Shown one piece after another: positions 46,951 through 58,861 of a DNA stretch of 64,000 bases (positions are counted from its first letter, which is position 1; every line of letters begins with the position of its first letter). Made by a program: the position numbers and the translations under genes. Source of the stretch: Antilocapra americana (Eukaryota; Chordata; Mammalia; Artiodactyla; Antilocapridae); assembly GCA_007570785.1 (NCBI GenBank), contig ML664173.1:14479933-14543932 (forward strand). The letters are read 5' to 3'. The notes under the pieces were generated by a model, which saw nothing but the letters and a program-made list of their open reading frames with translations, did no database searches and was not told where the DNA came from.

Positions 46951-47294
46951 GAATCCTACAGGGAAAGCGATTATCCAAGAGAAAAGATGCTGGCCAGAAG
47001 CTTGGGGTGCTCAGTTCCAGCATGGCCTTTACTGTGGAGGACTTTTTCAAACAGCATGGAGAATTACATATGGCCCCCTGACCTACTCTGAAAGGAAATG
47101 CTGGAGCCCCTCAAGGATCCTCAAATGGCAGGGTGGGAGGACCCCTCAAGATGGTCCAGGAGGGCCTCTGAGAAGTACTTCCTGCCCAGTTCCTGAGCGT
47201 CAAGGGGAGGTGAGGTCTATAAGGCCCTGCCCTGGCTCTCAGACATCTCCCTACACTCAAAGACACTTACCCCTGCTCACATACATTTATTTTT
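46951..47294. other. Unique sequence, no gene seen
   Basis: Nothing recognised. Confidence 0.4.
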
Positions 47295-48905
47295 TGTTTT
47301 GTGTTGTTTTTATTGACTATAACATATTTCCAGAAAAATGCACATTACGTTTCTGAGCTATATTCATGTTGCTGCATGTCGTTTGTTATTCTTTGTATGT
47401 ATTAATAGTATTCCACTGTATGACTATATCACAATATATGAATTAATTCTGTTGATGGATTTTTCTGTCAGTTTGGGCTACTATGCATAGGGTGGCTATG
47501 TCCCTGTGTTTTGAGGTGCATATGTACACGTTTCTATTTCATATATAGCTGAGAATGGTATTCCTGTATGGCTAGGTTTGTATATGTTTAGCTTTAGTGG
47601 ATATTGTCAATAACCATCCAGGTGGCTAGATCAATATACACCCTTACCAGCAGTTTAGGGGATTGTCTGTCGTTCCACATCCTTACCAGTACTCACTGTT
47701 GTCAGTCTTTTTCATTTGAGCCATTCTGTTGAGAGTATATGGTTTTGTGGTTTTAATTAACATTTTATGAATGACTAATGATGATTAACGCTCTTTCATA
47801 CACTTACTGGCCATTTCGATATCTTCTTTTGTGACGTTTTCTGCAAGTCATTTGCATGGTGTTGGATTATCTGCTTATTTAATTGATCTGTAGCCATTTC
47901 TAAAATAGATTCTGGATGCAGGCCTTTTGTCAAGTCTTTGTATTGCAAGTATAATCTCCTACCCTGTGGCTGACTCTTTTTTTACCCTTAATGGGGTCCT
48001 TCGAAAAATTTTAATTTTAATTTAACCTAATACATCAGTCTTTGTTGGATAGTACGTTTTATTTTGCATAAGAAATATTTACCTACTTCCAGGTAATGAA
48101 GACAGTTTCCTGGTTTTGCTTTTGCTTTTCTTCTGGAAGCCTTATTATCTTATGCTTTTACCTTTATAATATGATTTTTTATGGGACTGGTTTTAAGTGG
48201 TATAAATAGGGTCAAGATTGACATTGCAAGTAAATATTCAACTGAATGAGCACCCCTTATGAAAGATTATCCATTCCTCACTATGCAACATACTCATCTT
48301 TGTCCTCAGCAAGGGATCATATGTATATGGATCACTTCTTATCTCTGTTCTATGCCATTGGTCTACTTGCCTATGTGTACATCAATACCACATAGCACTA
48401 TAGCTTTATAAGAAGTCTTGATACCTGGATGTATAAGTCTCCCAGCTTTGTTCCTTCAGAACTATCTTCTCTAATCTTGGTCCTTAACATTTTCATATAA
48501 ATATTAAAATTAGCTTATTAATTTCCACCACCTCCCCACCCCCACCAAATGCTTTGATTTTGACTGGATTGCACTCCTTCTAAGAACTGATATTTGAGTC
48601 TTCAACTCATGAACACCGCAACTTTCTCCATAAGGTCTTCTTAATCTTCTTTCAATGTTTTCTCTGTAAAGGTCTTATATATCTTTCATTAGATATAGTC
48701 CCAGGTATTTTGTATCTTTGATGCTATTATAAATAGTATTTTAAATTTTCATTTTCAGTTTATTGTAGACATGTAGAAATATGTATTTCTTGAATCCAGA
48801 GACCCTTCTAAATTTATTTTTAATAATTCTAGCTATAGATTCCTTAGAATTTTCTACCTTAAACAATAATTTTATCTGTGAATAAGGACAGTTTAATTTC
48901 TTCCT

Positions 48906-49209
48906 TTCTAGTTTTTCTAGAATCTACCTGCAATGCAGGAGACCCTGGTTCAATCCATGGGTCAGGAAGATCCACCGGAGAAGGGATAGGCTACCCACTC
49001 CAGTATTCTTGGGCTTCCCTGGTGGCTCAGGTGGTAAAGAAACACCTGCAATGTGGGAGACCTGGGTTTGATCCCTGGGTTGGGAAGATCCCCTGGAGGA
49101 GGGAAAGGCTACCCTCTCCAGTATTCTGGCCTGAAGAATTCCATGGACAGTATACTCATAGGGTCACAAAGAGTTGGACACAACTGAGAGACATTGACTT
49201 CTAGTTTTT
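48906..49209 (+). mobile_element. Dimeric Bov-tA SINE with one perfect TSD (plus)
   Basis: The body at 48917-49198 consists of a head-truncated unit 1 ('gaatctacctgcaatgcagg' to 'actccagtattcttggg'), joined to a complete unit 2. The joint is the same as at 20892. TTCTAGTTTTT at 48906-48916 and 49199-49209 is identical and encloses both units, so they were inserted together. Confidence 0.93.
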
Positions 49210-49514
49210 ATAACTTTTTTTCTTGTTACAATGATTAGACTCACTAATCCTAACTTTTTTCTTCTGTTCCAATGATTAGAATCACTAAAATTCCTAACCT
49301 AGTACAATATTGAATAGAAGGAATAGTAAGAGGTGTTCCTAATCTCAGGGTAAAAGCATTCAATATATCACTATTAACAATGATACTCTAAGATATTTAT
49401 AGATGATCTTTATCAGCTTAGTGGAGTTTCCTTCTATTCTTAGTGTGTTAAGAGTATTTGTCAAGAAAAGTATTTGATTTCATTAAACGCTTTTCCTATA
49501 TCCATCTATATCAT

Positions 49515-49712
49515 TTGGGGCTTCCCAGGTGGCACTAGTGGCAAAGGATCTGCTTGCCAATGTAGGAGACGCAAGAGACACAGATTCGATCCCTGGATCA
49601 GGAAGATCCCCTGGAGCAGGAAATGGCACCCACTCCAGTATTCTTGCCTGGAGAATTCCATGGGCAGAGGAACCTGGTGGGGACCTCAAAGAGTCAGACA
49701 TGACCAAGCGCA
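49515..49712 (+). mobile_element. Bov-tA SINE (plus)
   Basis: Complete unit of the 'ggcttcccaggtggcactag' subtype with 'acacagattcgatccctgga'. It is inserted in the L1. Confidence 0.93.
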
Positions 49713-50465
49713 TACTTATATATTTCATTCTAGTCAGATGATCTTATTTGTTTTCTTTTTTAAGGTAATTTGGCTAAACAGACTCATTTCTAAATTGAGA
49801 TATAATTCATATACCACAATAGCCATCCTTTTAAAGTGTACAGTTCTGTGGTCTTTCAGGATATTTATAAAGTTGTACAAGCATCAGCAGTATCTAATTC
49901 CAGAACATTTCAATCACCCCCAGAAAGAAACTCCCTACCCATTAGCAATTATTCCTTATTAACTTCTCCCTCCCAGACTGTCGTGGCCACTAATCTTTCC
50001 TCTGTCTCTGTAGATTTGCCTTTTCTGGACATTTCATATAAGGGGAGTCGTAATATGTGGCCTTTTGTGTCTGACTTCTTTCATTTAGCATAAAGTTATC
50101 AAGTTTCATTCACGTTGTACTATGAGTCCATTCTCCATCCCCTTTTGTGGCTGAATAATATTCCATCATGTGGAGAGACCACATTTTGTTTGTCCATTCG
50201 TTAGTCAATGGACATCTGGATTGTTTCCACTCCTTTTCTATTAGTAATCATGCTGCTATGCACATGGGGACATAGGTCCATAGGTGTTTAGTTCTTGAGT
50301 AAATACCTAGGAGTAAAACTGCTGGGTCATATGGTAACCTCTAATTAACTTTTTGAGAACTGTCCAACTCTTTTGCAAGGTGGCTACACTGTTTTACATT
50401 CCCACAGCAATTTGTGAGAGTTCCAATTTCTTCATATCCTTGCCTTACACATTACTGCCTCCCTC

Positions 50466-50500
50466 CTCTCTCTCTCTCTATACATATATATATATATAAT
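50466..50500. repeat. (CT)n(TA)n simple repeat
   Basis: About six CT units followed by CATATATATATATATA within the L1. Confidence 0.85.
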
Positions 50501-51829
50501 TTATTACTGTCTTCTTCATGGGTGTGAAATAATGTATCATTGCGGTTTTGACTTACATTTCCCTAATGACTAATAATGTTGAGCATCTTTTCATGACTTA
50601 TTGGCCGCTTGTATATCTTCTTTGGAGAAATGTTTATTCAAGTCCTTTGCCATTTTTTTTTTTAAGTTGGGTTGTATGTCTTTTTGTTGTTTAGTTGTAA
50701 GAATAACTTAAAATATTCTGAATTTAGACCCTTATCTGATATATGAATTGCAAATATTTTCTCCTACTTTGTGGGTTATCTCTTCATTTTCTTTAGAGAG
50801 TCTTTTGGAGGACAAAAGTTTAAACTTTTGATGAAGTTCAATTTGTCTTTTTTTTGTCTTTTGCTTGCTTGTGTTTTGGGTGTCATATCTAAGGAACCAT
50901 TGCCTGACAATGTCATGAAGATTTACACTTGTATTTTCTTCTAAGAGTTTTATGTTTTAGCTCTTATGTTTAGAGTTTTGATCCATTTTGAGTTAATTTT
51001 TGCATATGGTATATGAAGAAATCCAATTTTATGTTTTTACATGTGGCTATCCAATTGTGCCAGCACTATTTGATTTTGTAATGTTAAGCCAAACTTGTAT
51101 TCCTAAAATAAATCATATAATGGACACTATTTGCTACTGTTTTGCTTAGTATATTTGTAACTATGTTCATGAGAAATATTGGTCTATAATTCTGCTTATT
51201 ATAGCATGCTAGTCACCCTTTGGTATTCAAGTTATAAGTTGGAAATTGTCTCTTATTTTTCTATTATTTGGAAGTTTGTATAAGATTATGGTGATTTCTT
51301 TAAATATTTAGACAAAATTGCTAGTTTCAGTTATAGAGTCAACGTCTTAAATATAAAACATATCGATCTTCTTTTTCCTCTTCAGTTGGTAATTGTGCTT
51401 TTATAGAAATTTCATGTAGATTTTTAGATTTATAGGCATGAAGTTCTTTGTAGTATCTACTTATGACACTGATAACTTGTACCTTCTTTTTTTCTTCTTT
51501 ATTTTCTTGATCTGGCAGTTTTCCCCTTGTTAGCAGTCATTAATTATATTGGTCTTCTCAAAAAACCTACCTCTGGAATTGTTGACTTTCTTTTACCTAT
51601 TTTTCTGTTTCATTACTTTCTGCTAGTATTTTCATATCTTCAGGTTTTCCCCCCATTCTTCTATCTTTGGATTTAATGTACTATTATTTTTCTACTTCTT
51701 GAGATGGACACTTAGCTTGATTTTTAACCTTTTTTATCTTTTATGTTATGAAATTTTAAAGAAACAAATTTCCCTAGAAGTACAGCTTTAGTTTTGTTCT
51801 TCAAACTTTTATATGCCATATTTTATGTT

Positions 51830-51950
51830 GCAACCCACTCCAGTGTTCTTGCCTGGAGAATCCCAGGGACGGCAGAGCCCGGTGGGCTGCCGTCTATGGG
51901 GATGCACAGAGTTGGACACGACTGAAGTGACTTAGCAGCGGCAGCAGCTC
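51830..51950 (+). mobile_element. Bov-A SINE fragment (plus)
   Basis: It holds 'gcaacccactccagtgttct' to 'gacttagcagcggcagcagc', the same subtype as the SINE in the ERV LTR. It is inserted in L1. Confidence 0.9.
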
Positions 51951-52249
51951 AAAATACTAATGTTTATTGTAATTTCTTTTGAATTATTGTTTATTTAGAA
52001 ATATATGCTTGACTTCCAAATATGTGAAGGTTTTCTAGTTACCTTTATGTTATTGATTACTATCTTAATCCCACTTTGGTCAAAGAATATATTTTGGATG
52101 GTTTTACCTTTTGGAACTTGTTGGTCCTTACCAGCATATGGTAAATGTTTCATGATTACTTAGAACACATACTCAGATAAGGTTGACTGTAGTATGGTAT
52201 GTATGTCAATTAGATTAAATTGATTACTCATGTAGTTGCAGTCTCCTTT

Positions 52250-52322
52250 GTGTGCACTCAGTTGCTCACTCGTGGCCGATTTTTTGTGACCCCATGGATT
52301 GTAGCCTGCCAGGTGCCTCTCT
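52250..52322 (-). mobile_element. Bov-tA 3' fragment (minus)
   Basis: About 70 bp ('tgcactcagttgctcactcg', 'gaccccatggattgtagcct') followed by a T-run. L1 text continues on both sides. Confidence 0.8.
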
Positions 52323-52620
52323 CTCATATTCTTTTTTTTTTTTATTCCATCAGTTCCTTATAGTTCTGTGATTGTACTTTTAAAGCTGAATTCAGTGCAT
52401 CAAAATACAAAATTATTATATCTTCCTGATAGACTTCTTTTTGTCTTTATGAACTGATTTTCTATCTTTAGTAGTAATACTTCTTGACTTACATTTACTT
52501 TGACTGCTATTTGTATGGCTACATCAGCCTCCTTTTGGTTAGTCTTTGCTGGATGTTATTTTTTCATTGCTTTGCTTTCAGTCTTTCTTTGTCTTTACAC
52601 TTAAAAGTGTGCCTCTTGAA

Positions 52621-52844
52621 AGTAGTAAACAGTTAGGTTTTTAAAATGTTTTTCCACGTAGTAAGTAGTCTCTTTAAGATGATTCCAAATGATTCTCACC
52701 TCTTGTCATTCAAGCCCTTATATAATCTCTTCCCCCTTGCGCGTGCACCGAACCTGACATATCTCTAGTAAATTCTAATGACCAGCCAAGTCAGAAGTTA
52801 TTTCACACATACACAATTGTATGTTAGGAATAAAGTATGGCTTC
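52621..52844. other. Unnamed old repeat or unique sequence
   Basis: The text 'gattctcacctcttgtcatt' and 'cttatataatctcttccccc' looks like a common old repeat start, but I cannot name it. Confidence 0.35.
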
Positions 52845-53800
52845 AAATTTTTTCCAGAATACCATTCAGTGGTCCCCACTTCCTGATTATTTTCCCCACT
52901 GAATGAAAAGCTGCGTTAACGATATACTCAACTCCCATACATATTTAGGTCTATTTCTGAACTGTTTTGTTATGCTGATCTATTTATAAAGTAAGACCGC
53001 ACTGTTTTAATTGCTGTAAATTTACAAGTTTAAAATATCTATGGAGTTAATCTCCCTCTATCACCATCCCTTTCTTTCCTGTATATTCTTGCTTGTTTTT
53101 CCTTATGAATCTCAGAATCAGCCTGTGTAAATCTTTTTCTTTTTAATCCTATTGGTATTGATATTGAGTATCACATAGATTAAGAAGAGGTGACATCTTT
53201 AAGATACTGATTGTTCCTACTCAAGAACATGGTATGTCTTTCCATTTATTCAGGTCTTGTTTTATGTCCGTCATTAGCATTTTAAAGTTTCCTATAATGT
53301 TTCTTAAGTTTATTCCCAAGTATTTTATATCTTATGTTTTCGGCTATTACAAAATGACCTTTTCTTTCCTTAGAGAATGTAATTGGACATTGTGCATACA
53401 AAGGCTATTTCCTGAAAATTAATTTTGTACCAATTTAAGTTATTAAATTCTGATTTGTTTTTGGTTGGTCTTCCTTTAGTTCCTAAGTAAACAACCCAGT
53501 CATATCATCTACAAATTATAAGCCTGTCCTCTCTTCCTTTCTAATTTCTATACCTTTAACTTCTTTGGTCTAATTGTTTTGTCTAAGTCCTAGAGAACAA
53601 TTTTAAATGACGGCAAAGATTAGTAAATGTCTTAGTCTTGTTTCTGACTTTAATGAAATTGCTTCTCTAATTCTCATTTAAGCATGATGCTGGCTTTGGA
53701 TTGAGATAAATATATTCATATTAAGGAAATACTCAGTCTTAATATTAAGTGAGCCTTGTTTTCCTGAAATTAGCCTCATTTTGTCATGGTGAACTACTCC
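52845..53800 (-). mobile_element. Old L1 ORF2 piece (minus)
   Basis: It contains 'ccgcactgttttaattgctg', 'catggtatgtctttccattt', 'tcttaagtttattcccaagt' and 'gtcttagtcttgtttctgac', in antisense L1 order. Confidence 0.8.
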
Positions 53801-53809
53801 TAGCTAGAG

Positions 53810-53975
53810 CCAGCTTGATTGTGTTCAAATCCTACCACTATTATTGATTAGTTGAGCATTTATTAGGACATCTGATCTCTTTTTGACTCAGTTTTATTGT
53901 CTGTAAAATAGGGATGTTAAGAATATCCCCTTCACTCACTATGTGGCTGTGAAAATCAAATAACTATGGAAAGTT
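53810..53975 (+). mobile_element. MIR relic (plus)
   Basis: It contains 'gactcagttttattgtctgt' and 'aaaatagggatgttaagaat', the MIR core. Confidence 0.7.
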
Positions 53976-53984
53976 GAGCATTTT

Positions 53985-55020
53985 TTTAAGAATTTAAGGA
54001 GCATTTGCATTTTTTTCTGTGAACTGTTCATATCCTTTCCCTATTTTTCCATAGGATCTCCTCTATTTTTAGAAGCACTTTATAAATTAGAGGGGTTTCC
54101 CTGGTGGCTCTGGTAAAGAATCTGCCTGCAATGAGGAAGACCTGGGTTTGATCCCTAGGTTGGGAAGATCCCCAGAGACGGGAATCAATCAATCAAGTAT
54201 TCTGGCCTGGAGAATTCCATGGACTGTATTGTCCATGGGGTTGCAAAGAGTCAGATAGGACTGAGCATCAGTTTTGCTATAAATTAGAGAGACTAGCCCT
54301 TAATCTGTGAAATAAACTGATGATGTTTTCCTAGTTATCACTTGTAGTTTACTTTACTTTGGTATATTTGAGATGCAAAGGGGATGTTTTTGTTTTTTAG
54401 CATAGCCAAATATATCCGTTATATCTAGATTTTTAAGTTATCCTTAGTCTGGAGGATATATTAGCCCCAATTCTTCACCCTTTATCTGTATCCCCATGCT
54501 TTACCATGTGAATTTATAATCCCTTCCACCAAATGGGTGGAGAATATTTTCCTACTGGTCCAAGGAGACTGAAAGACATGTGGTATTATTATGCAATAAT
54601 TAATCAATACTGTTAGGAAAGTTTCCTCACTCCCAGGTTATAGAGCAGGGATGACAACTTATAAAAAATATTTAAGCAAATATTTTAGAGTTTACAACCA
54701 GATATGTTCATGTATTTTTCCTTCTCCTCCTTTTTAAACCCCACAAAAGTGAAAAAAAAAAAATTCTCACTTAGCTTTCAGCAGTCCAAAAATAGTCTCA
54801 CAGATTTGGACCAGCCTGTCTACTGAGGAATTCATCTTATTTTTTCCAGTATGTCTTAATATTGTACAATTAAATCTCTGATCAATTTAAAAATTCTGGC
54901 ACATAGTATGAGGACTAGATCAATTTTTATTTCCATATGACTACTGAGTTATCCCAATACCTTTCATTTCTATAGTTTGTCTTTCCTCCCCACTGACTTA
55001 ATGAACCATCTTTTATTTTC
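53985..55020 (-). mobile_element. Old L1 ORF2 piece (minus), split by a SINE
   Basis: The text before the SINE ('gtgaactgttcatatccttt') joins to the text after it ('gagactagcccttaatctgt'), then 'aatctctgatcaatttaaaa' and 'gttatcccaatacctttcat'. The stretch 54480-54840 is weaker and may hold something else. Confidence 0.7.
54081..54289 (+). mobile_element. Bov-tA SINE with perfect TSD (plus)
   Basis: The body at 54093-54277 has a small rearrangement, 'caatcaatcaatca', near 54186. TATAAATTAGAG at 54081-54092 and 54278-54289 is a perfect 12-bp TSD. Confidence 0.95.
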
Positions 55021-55396
55021 TTTTTTATTGTATAAAAAAATAAGTATAGTTGTCTTCAAAATTATATTTCAGGTGTACTGCATAGTGATTCAATATTTTT
55101 ATAGATAAATTATTACAAAATAAGGACTATACTTTCCTGTTCTGTACAATATATCCTTGTTGCCTATCTATTCAATATATAGTAATTTGTATCTTTCAAT
55201 CCCATCTGTTTTGAGCTCCTTCCCTCTTCTCTCTCCCCACTGGTATTAGTTTGTTTTCTATATCTGTGAGTCTGTTTGTTTTGTTATATACATTTTATTT
55301 TTAGATTCCACATATAAGTAGTAACATTTCAGTAAGTATAATATTTTCTAGGTCCATTCACATTGTTGCAAATGGAAGAATTTCATTCCTTTTTAT

Positions 55397-56698
55397 GGCT
55401 GAGTAATTTTGTTGTTTTTCAGTTGGTTGGTCCTTTCTGACTCTGCAACCCCATGGACTGCAGCACACCAGGCTTCCCTGTTCTTCACTATCTCCTGGAG
55501 TTTGCTCAAACTCACGTCCATTGGTTCAGTGATACCATCCAACCATCTCATCCTCTGTTGCCCCCTTCTCCTCCCGCCTTCAATCTTTCTCAGCATCAGG
55601 GTCTTTTCCAATGAGTCAGTTCTTTGCATCAGACCGCCAAAGTATTGGCGCTTCAGCATCAGTCCTTCCAATGAATATTCAGGGTTGATTTCCTTTCAGG
55701 TTGACTGGTTTGATCTCCTTACAGTCCAAAGGACTCTCAAGAGTCTTCTTCAGGACCTCAATTAGAAAGCATCAATTCTTCGGTGCCCAGCCTTCTTTAT
55801 GGTCCAACTCTCACATCCATATATGACTATTAGAAAAACCATAGTTTTGACTATACAGACCTTTGCTGGCAAAGTGATGTCTCTGCTCATTAATACGCTG
55901 CCTAGGTTTGTTCATAGCTTTTTATCCAAGGCTTCCCTGATAGCTCAGTTGGTAAAGAATCTGCCTGCAATGCAGGAGATCCCACATCGATTCCTGGGTC
56001 GGGAAGATCCCCTGGAGAAGGGTAAGGCTACCCACTTCAGTATTCTGGCCTGGAGAATTCCATGGACTGTACAGTCATGGGGTCGCAAAGAGTCGGACAC
56101 GACTCAGCGACCTGCACTTTCACTTTCTTCCAAGGAGCAAGTGTCTTTTAACTTCACGGCTGCAGTCACCATTCACAGTGAGTTTGGAGCCCAAGAAAAT
56201 AAAGTCTGTCACTGTTTCCATTTTTTCCCCCATCTATTTGCCATGAAGTGATGGGACCAGATGCCATGATCTTCAGTTTTTGAATGTTGAGTTTCAAGTT
56301 AGATTTTTCACTCTCCTCTTTCACCTTCATCAACAGGCTCTTTAGTTCCTCTTCACTTTCTGCCATAAGAGTGGTGTCATCTGCATATCTGAGCTTATTG
56401 ATTCTCAAGATTCTCCTGGTAATCTTGATTCCAGCTTCTGCTTCATCCAGCCCGGCATTTTGCATGATGTACACTGCATATAAGTTAAATAAGCAGGGTG
56501 ACCATATACAGCCTTGACATGCTCCTTTCCCAATTTGGAACCAGTTCATTGTTCCGTGTTGGTTCTGACTGCTACTTCTTGACCTGTGTACAGGCTTCTC
56601 AGGAGGCAAGTAAGGTGATCTGCTGGTCCCTTCTCTTTAAGAATTTTCCAGTTTGTTGTGATCCACACAGTCAAAGGCTTTAGTGTAGGCTGAGCACT
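55397..56698 (-). mobile_element. BovB LINE (minus), about 1.1 kb, with TSD; reverse-transcriptase remnant
   Basis: This is the longest BovB here. On the minus strand the frame ending at 56166 carries two RT blocks: GACQGCIWSPCLFNLYA and the catalytic LRYADDTTLMAESEEEL, then LNIQKLKI. Downstream comes the RT C-terminal part, broken by a Bov-tA insertion (about 55930-56130) and by stops. The endonuclease domain is missing by 5' truncation. GGCTGAGTAAT (55397-55407) and GGCTGAGCACT (56688-56698) are the TSD, and the L1 text resumes directly after it. Not active. Confidence 0.93.
55926..56140 (+). mobile_element. Bov-tA SINE inside BovB (plus)
   Basis: Complete unit from 'aaggcttccctgatagctca' to 'cctgcactttcactttc'. 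TCCAAGG occurs on both sides (55925 and about 56130), a short imperfect TSD. It is younger than the BovB it interrupts. Confidence 0.92.
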
Positions 56699-57169
56699 AC
56701 TCCACTGTAAACAGAGAGAGAGCTACAGATACAGACATGCACCACATCTTTATCCATTCATCTGCTGGCGGTGCTTGGGTTGCTTCCATATCTTGGCTAT
56801 TGTAAATAATGCAAGCATCATTTCAAATTAGTATTTTGGGGTTTGATTTGTTTGTTTTCAATAAATACCCAGGAGTGGAATTGCTGAACCATATGGTAGT
56901 TCTATTTTTAGTTTTTTGAGGAACCTCCATACTGTTTTTTTCAATTGAGGTATTATAGATGTACAATATTAATTAAGTTGCAAGTGTATAGTATATTCAC
57001 AATTTCTAAAAGTTATAATCCACTTATAGTTATTATAAAATAATGTTGTATAATATTGTATACATGTTGTATAATATCCTTGTAGCTTATTTATTTTATA
57101 TAGAATACTTTGTATCTCTTAATCTCTTATCCCTAACTTGCCCCTGCTCCTTTCTGTCTCCCCACTGGT

Positions 57170-57496
57170 AACCACAGTTTTTTGTTTTTTCGTTTTAAAC
57201 AATTTCATATTTACTTTTGATTGTCCTGGGTCTTTGTTCCTGTGTGCTGCTTTCCCTAGTTTGCAGCAAGTGGGAGATAGTCTCTAGCTTCGGTGTGCAG
57301 GCTTCTCATTGTGGTGGCTTCTCTTGTGGCAGAGCACGGGCTCTAGGATGCCTAGGCTTCAGCAGCTGTGGCACACAGGCTTAGTTGCCCCCCAGCATGT
57401 GGGATTTTCCTGGACCAGGGATCGAACCTGAGCCCTCTGCACTGGCAGATGGATTCTTAACCACTGAACTACCAGGGAAGTCCCAACCACTAGTTT
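57170..57496 (-). mobile_element. CHR-type SINE, long form, with near-perfect TSD (minus)
   Basis: The reverse complement ends at 'actgaactaccagggaagtccc'-like text, and its AT-rich tail is at 57181-57215. AACCACAGTTT (57170) and AACCACTAGTTT (57485) are the TSD with one inserted base. Confidence 0.87.
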
Positions 57497-57775
57497 GTTC
57501 TCTATATCCGTGAGTCTACTTCTTTTTTGTTATATTTACTTGTTGTGATATTTTTTTAGTTCCACAAATATAGTATCTGTCTCTCTGTGACTTAGTTCAC
57601 TTACCCTAAGATCCTCCAAGTCCATCCACACTGTTGCAAATAGCAAAATGTCACTCTTTTTTTAATGGCTGAGTAGTAGTAATAGTTCATTGTGTATATA
57701 CACCATATCTTCTTTATCCATTTATCTGTTGATAAACACTTAGGCTGCTTCCTTATCTTGGCAATTATAAATAAT

Positions 57776-58861
57776 TTACATTTTACTGGCATATTTACTA
57801 CTATATTTGAATCCTCTTATACTTTTATACAAAAAGTATATCTTGTATACTTTTTACTTACTTTCTAGTTTATTTTCTTGTTTTACCTTTTAGCCAGTAT
57901 TAGTTTAGATGCTATATTCTTTATATTTATTCTTTTAATAGTTACTCCAAATATTTTAACATATCTATTTACTGAAGTCTCAAATTAATAAAACTCTTTA
58001 GTCCCCTCTTGAGCAATTAAAGGGCCGTAAGACATGCTAACTCTCATCAACCCCTTTCAAAAGTATATGCTTTTGCTGCCTGGTGTTTTGAAGCCTCTCT
58101 TTGACTTCCTGAAATATATTTAAAACATGTATAACATGTTTATATTTTGTGCTAATAAGTGCAATATCTATGTTGTTTGTGAGTCTGATTCTCCTGTATA
58201 TTGTTTCTGATGATTTTCACTCATGGTATCTTATTTCCTTCTTGGGTTTGTGGTTTTTAAGTGTGAGCTACACATATTCTTTTTAATTTTATCTGTGGAA
58301 ATTTTTTTGATACCTAGATTGGAGTTTCATTCTTCCAGAAAAGTGTGTTTGCTTCTGCCAGTCATCCGGAGTTACCACCTACCTTGGCCCACTGTAAATT
58401 AAATTCCCACTTGCAGTATTTTGAACCACCCAAGTACTATAAATTTGGGCCACAAACCTCTATAAGCAACAACTTGTTAAACATTTTTAGGTTAAATTAA
58501 AAGTCCTTCCTCCATCCAGGGCTAAGGTCAAGAAAGGTATGCTCCCTTGCTGTTATTTCTGCTTGGTGTGTTTATTTAGTATTTGCCCTTACACTGCAAG
58601 TGTAGCACTTCCGAGGTCCTCACTCTGGGAGATCTCGGATCTTCCTGCCTTGAGCAGACCCTGCTTTACCTCCTGCACTCATCAGAGTCATCAGGACAGA
58701 GTCTCAAGGAGACCAAGTCTCAGCAGATACCTTCAGGGTGAGAGAGGGCTTTTATCTTACTTGACTCCCAAGTTTCAAGCTTTTACATCCCTTTTGACCT
58801 CTACAGATTCTTTCATTTCTTGTCTCTGCTCTATGCATGTAGAAAGCTATTTTTGACCCTC
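57776..58861. other. Possible L1/HAL1-like relic (minus), then unique sequence
   Basis: 58150-58380 ('ctgatgattttcactcatgg', 'tttgcttctgccagtcatcc') resembles antisense text of an ancient LINE. 58500-58861 holds nothing I recognise. Confidence 0.4.

Larger units (their letters stand above)
47295..49755 (-). mobile_element. Old L1 (minus), long piece split by two SINEs
   Basis: It reads backwards from the 3' UTR ('gttgatggatttttctgtca', 'cttaccagcagtttagggga') through ORF2 ('cattggtctacttgcctatg', 'tattttgtatctttgatgct'). It continues after the dimeric SINE ('ggtgttcctaatctcagggt') and ends near the SINE at 49515. There are many stops and no coding potential. Confidence 0.82.
49757..52620 (-). 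mobile_element. Old L1 (minus), 3' UTR and ORF2, with internal deletion
   Basis: It starts with the 3' end ('aattgagatataattcatat', 'ccagaacatttcaatcaccc'), continues through 'cattcgttagtcaatggaca' to about 51060, then jumps (a deletion) to a more 5' part of ORF2 from about 51080 ('gtattcctaaaataaatcat', 'atgttcatgagaaatattgg'). It runs on to 52620 around two SINE pieces. Confidence 0.85.
55022..57775 (-). mobile_element. Two L1 3' ends (minus), one hosting BovB, one hosting CHR
   Basis: The first L1 covers 55022-55396 and resumes at 56688-56935 after the BovB ('catctttatccattcatctg', 'aggagtggaattgctgaacc'). A second L1 3' end starts at about 56936 and continues after the CHR SINE ('ggctgagtagtagtaatagt', 'cttaggctgcttccttatct'). 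Confidence 0.85.

Noticed and set aside
49474..49962. A 162-codon open frame on the plus strand
   Set aside because: It runs through a Bov-tA SINE and then antisense L1 3' sequence. Not a gene.
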